From contig MDVR01000102.1 in the NCBI GenBank assembly GCA_001940725.1, positions 1 through 10,235 of the forward strand: a stretch of DNA of 10,235 bases. The letters are read 5' to 3'. Of the stretch, positions 7,199 to 10,235 are shown piece by piece; the stretch's first letter is position 1; each line of letters starts with the position of its first letter. The notes under the pieces are model-generated. The model did no database searches. It was not told the DNA's origin and saw only the letters and a list, made by a program, of their open reading frames with translations. This DNA is from Candidatus Heimdallarchaeota archaeon LC_2 (GTDB lineage: Archaea; Asgardarchaeota; Heimdallarchaeia; Heimdallarchaeales; Kariarchaeaceae). Both the position numbers and the translations under genes were made by a program.

Positions 7199-7951
7199 AT
7201 GAAATTAGAAATTAAAGATTTAGAAGTTGAAGCAGAAGGAGTTAGCATTCTTCACGGTGTCAATCTAATAATAAATTCTGGAGAGATTTCAGGTATTATG
7301 GGAAGAAATGGAAGTGGAAAATCAACGCTTGCAAAAGTTATCTTTGGTCATCCAGATTACACAATTACAAAAGGGGATATCTTGGTTGATGGAAAAAGTA
7401 TTCTTGAGTTATCGACTGATAAAATCGCGAGATTGGGGATATTTCTTGGTTTTCAAAATCCACATGCAGTTCCAGGCGTAACGATGAATAACCTCATGAG
7501 AACCGCTATTCACTCTCAAGATCCTGATAAACCAATGGAAAACCCAATTAAATTTATCCGAAGATTGAAATCTGAAATGAAATCTATTGGCTTAGAACCT
7601 GATTTCATTAATAGATCTGTTAATGAAAATGCTTCAGGTGGAGAAAGAAAAAAAGGAGAGATGGTTCAACTAGATATGCTGGGAGCAAAAATTGCAATTC
7701 TAGATGAAATCGATAGTGGACTAGATATTGATGCGTTAAAAACAGTCGCAGAATCAATTAAAAGACATAAAGAAGAAAAAGGAACCGGTTTTCTCCTAGT
7801 TACTCATTATAATAGATTACTTACTTATGTAAAACCAGATGTAGTTTATTTATTCTATGAAGGAAGGATTGTACGTTCCGGTGGACAAGAACTTGCCGTT
7901 GAACTCGAAGAACAAGGTTACGAGAAATTAGTTGCTGCAGCTACTCAGTAA
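7199..7951 (+). CDS. sufC: Fe-S cluster assembly ATPase SufC
   Basis: ABC-type ATPase of the cytoplasmic SufBC(D) scaffold. ATP binding and dimerisation of SufC remodel SufB/SufD so that a cluster can form; it is not a transporter subunit. The 250 residues are normal for the family. Walker A is GRNGSGKS (35-42), the Q-loop is at Q86 in GFQNPHAVPGV, the signature is SGGERKKGE (146-154), Walker B ends in ILDEIDSGLDID (167-178), and the H-loop histidine is H203 in VTHYNRLL. The SGGERKK signature, LDEIDSGLDIDALK and THYNRLL are specific to SufC among ABC ATPases. It is the last gene of the operon. No sufB or sufD follows, so its obligate partner must be encoded elsewhere in the genome. Confidence 0.97.
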   Translation: MKLEIKDLEVEAEGVSILHGVNLIINSGEISGIMGRNGSGKSTLAKVIFGHPDYTITKGDILVDGKSILELSTDKIARLGIFLGFQNPHAVPGVTMNNLMRTAIHSQDPDKPMENPIKFIRRLKSEMKSIGLEPDFINRSVNENASGGERKKGEMVQLDMLGAKIAILDEIDSGLDIDALKTVAESIKRHKEEKGTGFLLVTHYNRLLTYVKPDVVYLFYEGRIVRSGGQELAVELEEQGYEKLVAAATQ

Positions 7952-7963
7952 GATTTTACCGTT

Positions 7964-7983
7964 CATTTATTTTTTTATTTTTA
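7964..7983 (+). terminator. T-rich terminator of the suf operon
   Basis: A run of T broken by a few A begins about 13 bp after the sufC stop (ATTTATTTTTTTATTTTTA), with seven consecutive T. There is no strong hairpin, as is normal for archaeal intrinsic terminators, which act through the T-tract. Confidence 0.45.
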
Positions 7984-8098
7984 CTAGTACACAAATTAAT
8001 TAATAATTGAATATACTGTTGATTTGATTAATATAAAAAATTACCATCTGTAAATGATATTATAATATTCTTAATTTAATATCAATAAATACATCATA

Positions 8099-8157
8099 TG
8101 ATTGCCTTCATGGTCCGATATTGAGATTTTCGATGAAATATGGCTTCCAGGCAATCA
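8099..8157. other. Candidate structured element: 9-bp outer stem with inner stem
   Basis: TGATTGCCT (8099-8107) pairs exactly with AGGCAATCA (8149-8157). Inside, CC-(G)-ATATT (8115-8122, one bulged G) pairs with AATATGG (8137-8143) around a 14-nt loop. The two stems are joined by an internal loop of 7 and 5 nt. The segment is also richer in G+C than its surroundings. It lacks the T-loop and cloverleaf of a tRNA and good C/D boxes. It could be a small RNA, an untranslated-region element or a DNA dyad. The strand is unknown. Confidence 0.35.
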
Positions 8158-8202
8158 ATCATTTTCTTTAAGTCATTATAACAAATCTGCTAGTATCAGC
8201 TA

Positions 8203-8212
8203 TTGTTAACAA
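8203..8212. promoter_or_regulatory. 10-bp palindrome TTGTTAACAA with a third half-site nearby
   Basis: TTGTTAACAA is a perfect palindrome, and an additional TAACAA half-site lies 24 bp upstream (8179-8184). The upstream half-site can also form a short hairpin with TTGTTA. Such spacing could serve a dimeric regulator of the gene at 8351. The AT-rich composition makes chance matches fairly likely. Confidence 0.3.
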
Positions 8213-8226
8213 AATTAATTTATTTA

Positions 8227-8268
8227 GGTCTCAAATATCATGTTTTCATAAAGCGGTCTCTAAAATAT
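8227..8268 (+). repeat. Short direct repeat GGTCTC(T)AAATAT, two copies
   Basis: GGTCTCAAATAT (8227-8238) and GGTCTCTAAAATAT (8255-8268) are 28 bp apart start to start. In each, a G+C-containing hexamer precedes an A/T block, reminiscent of a duplicated promoter-like module (BRE plus TATA order). The second copy runs into TATTTTATTA, about 80 bp upstream of the gene at 8351. Function is unproven. Confidence 0.3.
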
Positions 8269-8350
8269 TTTATTATTCGACAAGTTCTTAAATTCATTAC
8301 AGAAGATGTATACCGTGATAGAAAATCATTAAATAGTTTATTTACAACTA

Positions 8351-8815
8351 ATGGTTGTAGAGTTATTAACTATGGTTACTGATTTAAAAAGAATACGTGC
8401 TCTGGCAAGTGATGTGATGCTTCTAACTACACTTGGAGATGTAGTGACGGTACAAATAGATCTATTAATTGATCGATCGATTTCAGATTTGTTTGCGGAA
8501 GAATTTAATGATTCTGAAAAAAATGGATTATTCATTGATAACATGATCCTCCAAAGGATAAACGAAAATTATATTATTAACTATCAAGAAATTTTCGATA
8601 AAATTATTGAGTTAACAGGTGATTATGATTCTATCGATGGAGTAACCGCATTAATCCGAGTACAATTTCAATCAAATCCTGTAGAAATCACCATAGAATT
8701 AGATGGTAAAAATCGGAGTCCTCAATTATTACAGGTCACTGATCAATCTGTTTATTTCAATTTGCTTAATATGATTCGAACTCGATGGGCTATAGCCTCT
8801 AGAATGTTAAATTAA
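8351..8815 (+). CDS. Hypothetical protein, 154 aa, family not recognised
   Basis: I do not recognise this protein. It looks soluble and mixed alpha/beta: a short helical N-terminus (DLKRIRALASDV, 11-22), a strand-like VVTVQIDLLI (31-40), an acidic helical part (45-56), a central helix (QEIFDKIIELTG, 79-90), a strand pair around VTALIRVQFQSNPVEITIELDG (98-119), and a C-terminal helix with RTRWAIASRML (143-153). There are no cysteines, signal peptide or membrane segment. Codon use and amphipathic patterning look like a real gene, and its stop abuts the next gene's stop by only 3 bp. The start is uncertain: ATG 8351 has no SD, and a second in-frame ATG at 8372 (residue 8) has only a weak GTAGAG upstream. 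It lies downstream of the dyad-rich gap. Confidence 0.7.
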   Translation: MVVELLTMVTDLKRIRALASDVMLLTTLGDVVTVQIDLLIDRSISDLFAEEFNDSEKNGLFIDNMILQRINENYIINYQEIFDKIIELTGDYDSIDGVTALIRVQFQSNPVEITIELDGKNRSPQLLQVTDQSVYFNLLNMIRTRWAIASRMLN

Positions 8816-8818
8816 TTA

Positions 8819-9580
8819 TTATGGATCATTATCATGAATAATTTTTTCTAATAATGTTAAATATGGAGCAATGACGAATTTTTGATCTTCTTGAAACTTG
8901 TCAAAATGAGATTTAAAATGTCTTAATAAAATATTTGACATAAGTTTTCTAAATTCTCTTGCAGTCGCCTGTTTCATTGTTGCCAAAGCAAGTAATGAAT
9001 GCCAAACATCTGGAATCCCCGATGTTGATATTGGTTTGAATTGTTTCTCTACAAATTCATCTAATATTAGACTCAAAGTATCCATATTTTTCGTAGCTTT
9101 CGTTTTCTCATGGGTTTGCATTCCATCAATACGGGTTATTCCATCCTGAATTATTTCAAAAATAACTCGATTTCCTGGAGAGGGATCTAAAGTGATTGCC
9201 TGTAACTTGAGCAATTCTAAATTTTCTAAAATCAATTCGTTAAATGACTCAATATGTATCTGTTGATTTATTTTCCTCCAGTATCCTAATAATAATTCAG
9301 CAGTAAATGCTAATCCTTCCTCATCAACTAAGTGGTCAACATTGAATAAGTTCATCACTTTTGAATCATAAATCTCTCTAAATGCAGTACCTGCTTCGGT
9401 TGGATTTTTCTGTATATCTTTAAGGATTTTAGATAATGCAACGACTGCAATTGGATCCTTTTGTAAATATTCAATTGCTTCTTCTCTATCCTTATTAATT
9501 ATTTTCCCTAATAATTGTTGAACGTCAGGTAAAACACCTTCAGGTAAAGGAACACTTGAAGGATCAAATTCTTCAGTCAT
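8819..9580 (-). CDS. Hypothetical all-helical protein, 253 aa
   Basis: I do not recognise this protein. The 253 residues read as a chain of amphipathic helices, for example 31-58, 64-80, 87-105, 111-130, 138-152, 167-180, 190-222 and 236-250, separated by short Pro/Gly/Asn turns. This would fit a helical-repeat or scaffold-like fold, but I see no diagnostic repeat or catalytic motif. It has no cysteines, signal peptide or membrane segment. The start is ATG 9578-9580. A purine-rich GGAT lies about 14 nt upstream and a GAGGAG about 30 nt upstream, neither at normal SD distance, while a TATA-like TGTTATAATT (9621-9630) suggests its own promoter. It converges on the unknown gene at 8351-8815 with a 3-bp gap, so the two transcripts must overlap at their 3' ends. 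Confidence 0.75.
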   Translation of the reverse strand: MTEEFDPSSVPLPEGVLPDVQQLLGKIINKDREEAIEYLQKDPIAVVALSKILKDIQKNPTEAGTAFREIYDSKVMNLFNVDHLVDEEGLAFTAELLLGYWRKINQQIHIESFNELILENLELLKLQAITLDPSPGNRVIFEIIQDGITRIDGMQTHEKTKATKNMDTLSLILDEFVEKQFKPISTSGIPDVWHSLLALATMKQATAREFRKLMSNILLRHFKSHFDKFQEDQKFVIAPYLTLLEKIIHDNDP

Positions 9581-9620
9581 TAATTAATAATAGTATCCTT
9601 ACTTTAAAACGCTCCTCTTT

Positions 9621-9630
9621 AATTATAACA
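9621..9630 (-). promoter_or_regulatory. TATA-like promoter element of the helical-protein gene
   Basis: TGTTATAATT on the minus strand is about 45 bp upstream of the ATG at 9580, placing transcription start near 9600. It is followed by AGAGGAGC (9611-9618). Supported by spacing only. Confidence 0.35.
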
Positions 9631-9647
9631 AACATATATGGTTAAAC

Positions 9648-9680
9648 AAAAAAATACTTTCTAAATAAAATTCTATTTTA
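9648..9680 (-). terminator. Hairpin plus T-run after the membrane-protein gene
   Basis: On the minus strand TAAAAT-AGA-ATTTTA (9680-9666) is a perfect 6-bp stem with a 3-nt loop. It is followed about 11 nt later by seven T (9654-9648), all within 60 bp of the membrane-protein stop at 9706. The stem is A-T only, so the T-run is the stronger part of the signal. Confidence 0.4.
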
Positions 9681-9705
9681 GTAAGATGTAGATTTGATAT
9701 TATTA

Positions 9706-10235
9706 TTAATTGGATAGTTTTGATGCTGGTGTAATTTCATAAATTTGATCAAAGTAAAACTTGTATCCTACAAAAAATAATACAAATCCTAATGTCAGTC
9801 CACTTACTAAAAATCCTAAAAATGAAAAGTATACATAGGTAGTCATTATTGTGGTAATCGAAGTATCGCTTTCAGTTATAGTTGCAAGATTTGCATCAGG
9901 ATTAATAACTAAAAAGAATATAATTGTCACAATTCCCAAATATAAAAATTGCAAAACTAAGTACAATAGACCATAAAATATCGAATCTTTTACACTGTAT
10001 TGATTTAGTTTATATCGATAAAACCAGCCCATTGCTATAAATGAAAACCATCCAAATAAAAACAATTCAGTACCAATGGTATAATCTTCTGACCCAAATT
10101 CATCCAACGTGAAATTGGAATTAGTTATTGTTAAACTTGCAAAGGATATGATTACAAAAACGATTGACCAATAAGTCAATTGTGGAATAAAGATTTGTAA
10201 TTTTTGTTTTAAAGTCAAGGAAGATAGGGAAACAG
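9706..10235 (-). CDS. Four-helix integral membrane protein, function unknown (5' end open at window edge)
   Basis: I do not recognise the family. Numbering from the TTG at 10218, there are four hydrophobic segments at about 15-32, 50-67, 80-105 and 126-152. They are separated by a charged, acidic loop (NFTLDEFGSEDYTIG, 35-49), a basic loop (YRYKLNQYSVKD, 67-78) and a Thr/Ser-rich loop (about 107-125). The basic loop between helices 2 and 3 suggests N-terminus in the cytoplasm by the positive-inside rule. Gly-rich helix 4 (SFLGFLVSGLTLGF) may pack closely. The TTG has no SD and the frame continues without a stop to the right edge (VSLSS before it), so the true start probably lies beyond 10235. 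No enzymatic or transport motif is visible. Confidence 0.75.
   Translation of the reverse strand, partial: VSLSSLTLKQKLQIFIPQLTYWSIVFVIISFASLTITNSNFTLDEFGSEDYTIGTELFLFGWFSFIAMGWFYRYKLNQYSVKDSIFYGLLYLVLQFLYLGIVTIIFFLVINPDANLATITESDTSITTIMTTYVYFSFLGFLVSGLTLGFVLFFVGYKFYFDQIYEITPASKLSN

Larger units (their letters stand above)
7952..8350. other. 399-bp gene-free region with several dyads and repeats
   Basis: No reading frame here is convincing on either strand. From left to right I see the suf T-tract (7964-7983), a possible two-stem structure (8099-8157), a TAACAA/TTGTTA hairpin overlapping the palindrome TTGTTAACAA (8179-8212), a direct repeat GGTCTC-AAATAT / GGTCTC-TAAAATAT (8227-8238 and 8255-8268), and A/T-rich sequence leading to the gene at 8351. 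It is the longest non-coding stretch of the window and likely holds that gene's promoter. Whether it also encodes an RNA is open. Confidence 0.6.

Noticed and set aside
8099..8157. tRNA gene
   Set aside because: Too short (59 nt), with no T-arm consensus, no anticodon arm of 5 bp and 7-nt loop, and no cloverleaf.
8090..8160. Minus-strand fragment with ISDHEGNHM, reminiscent of the DPEGN motif of glyoxalase-like (VOC) proteins
   Set aside because: The frame is short and broken by stops on both sides, and the resemblance covers only a few residues; it overlaps the inverted repeat and is probably chance.
8338..8544. Minus-strand 68-codon frame opposite the unknown gene at 8351
   Set aside because: The longer plus-strand frame has better protein-like patterning; the minus frame is Ser/Asn/Arg-rich with no recognisable feature.
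1..10235. CRISPR array, insertion sequence, or phage genes
   Set aside because: No regularly spaced repeats, transposase motifs, terminal inverted repeats or phage-type proteins were seen on either strand.

Overview
This AT-rich window (by eye about one third G+C) most likely comes from an archaeon. The evidence is an archaeal/eukaryotic-type single-chain glycyl-tRNA synthetase, TATA-like boxes at archaeal distances from starts, a mix of good Shine-Dalgarno (SD) sites and starts with none, and an archaeal-looking winged-helix protein of the YwgA/SocA-like kind. I cannot fix the phylum; an uncultured Asgard-like or related lineage is possible but is only a guess.

Left block, minus strand, read right to left: a DHH-family phosphoesterase (4588-3449), an M61 metallopeptidase with a C-terminal PDZ domain (3396-1651) and the N-terminal ~498 residues of glycyl-tRNA synthetase (1496 to the left edge). 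The 52-bp gap between the first two suggests co-transcription. glyS has its own TATA-like site and is probably transcribed separately.

Middle, plus strand: diverging from the DHH gene is a small winged-helix-type protein (4736-5245), whose promoter region holds a 12-bp perfect palindrome and a second dyad. After a 256-bp gap comes a compact Fe-S cluster assembly operon, sufS-sufU-sufC (5502-7951), with 11- and 30-bp spacers, an SD before each gene and a T-rich terminator-like end. SufS supplies persulfide sulfur from cysteine, SufU accepts it (or scaffolds), and SufC is the ATPase of the SufBC(D) scaffold. No sufB or sufD is present in the window.

Right block: a 399-bp gene-free stretch (7952-8350) with a possible 59-nt two-stem structure, a 10-bp palindrome and a short direct repeat. 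Next is an unrecognised plus-strand gene (8351-8815) meeting tail to tail, 3 bp apart, an unrecognised helical minus-strand gene (9580-8819). A four-helix membrane protein, open at the right edge, closes the window.

Most of the window is housekeeping. I found no clear new defence or mobile system. The points most worth checking are the missing sufB/sufD, the structured gap after sufC, the dyads at the winged-helix gene, and two uncertain gene starts.
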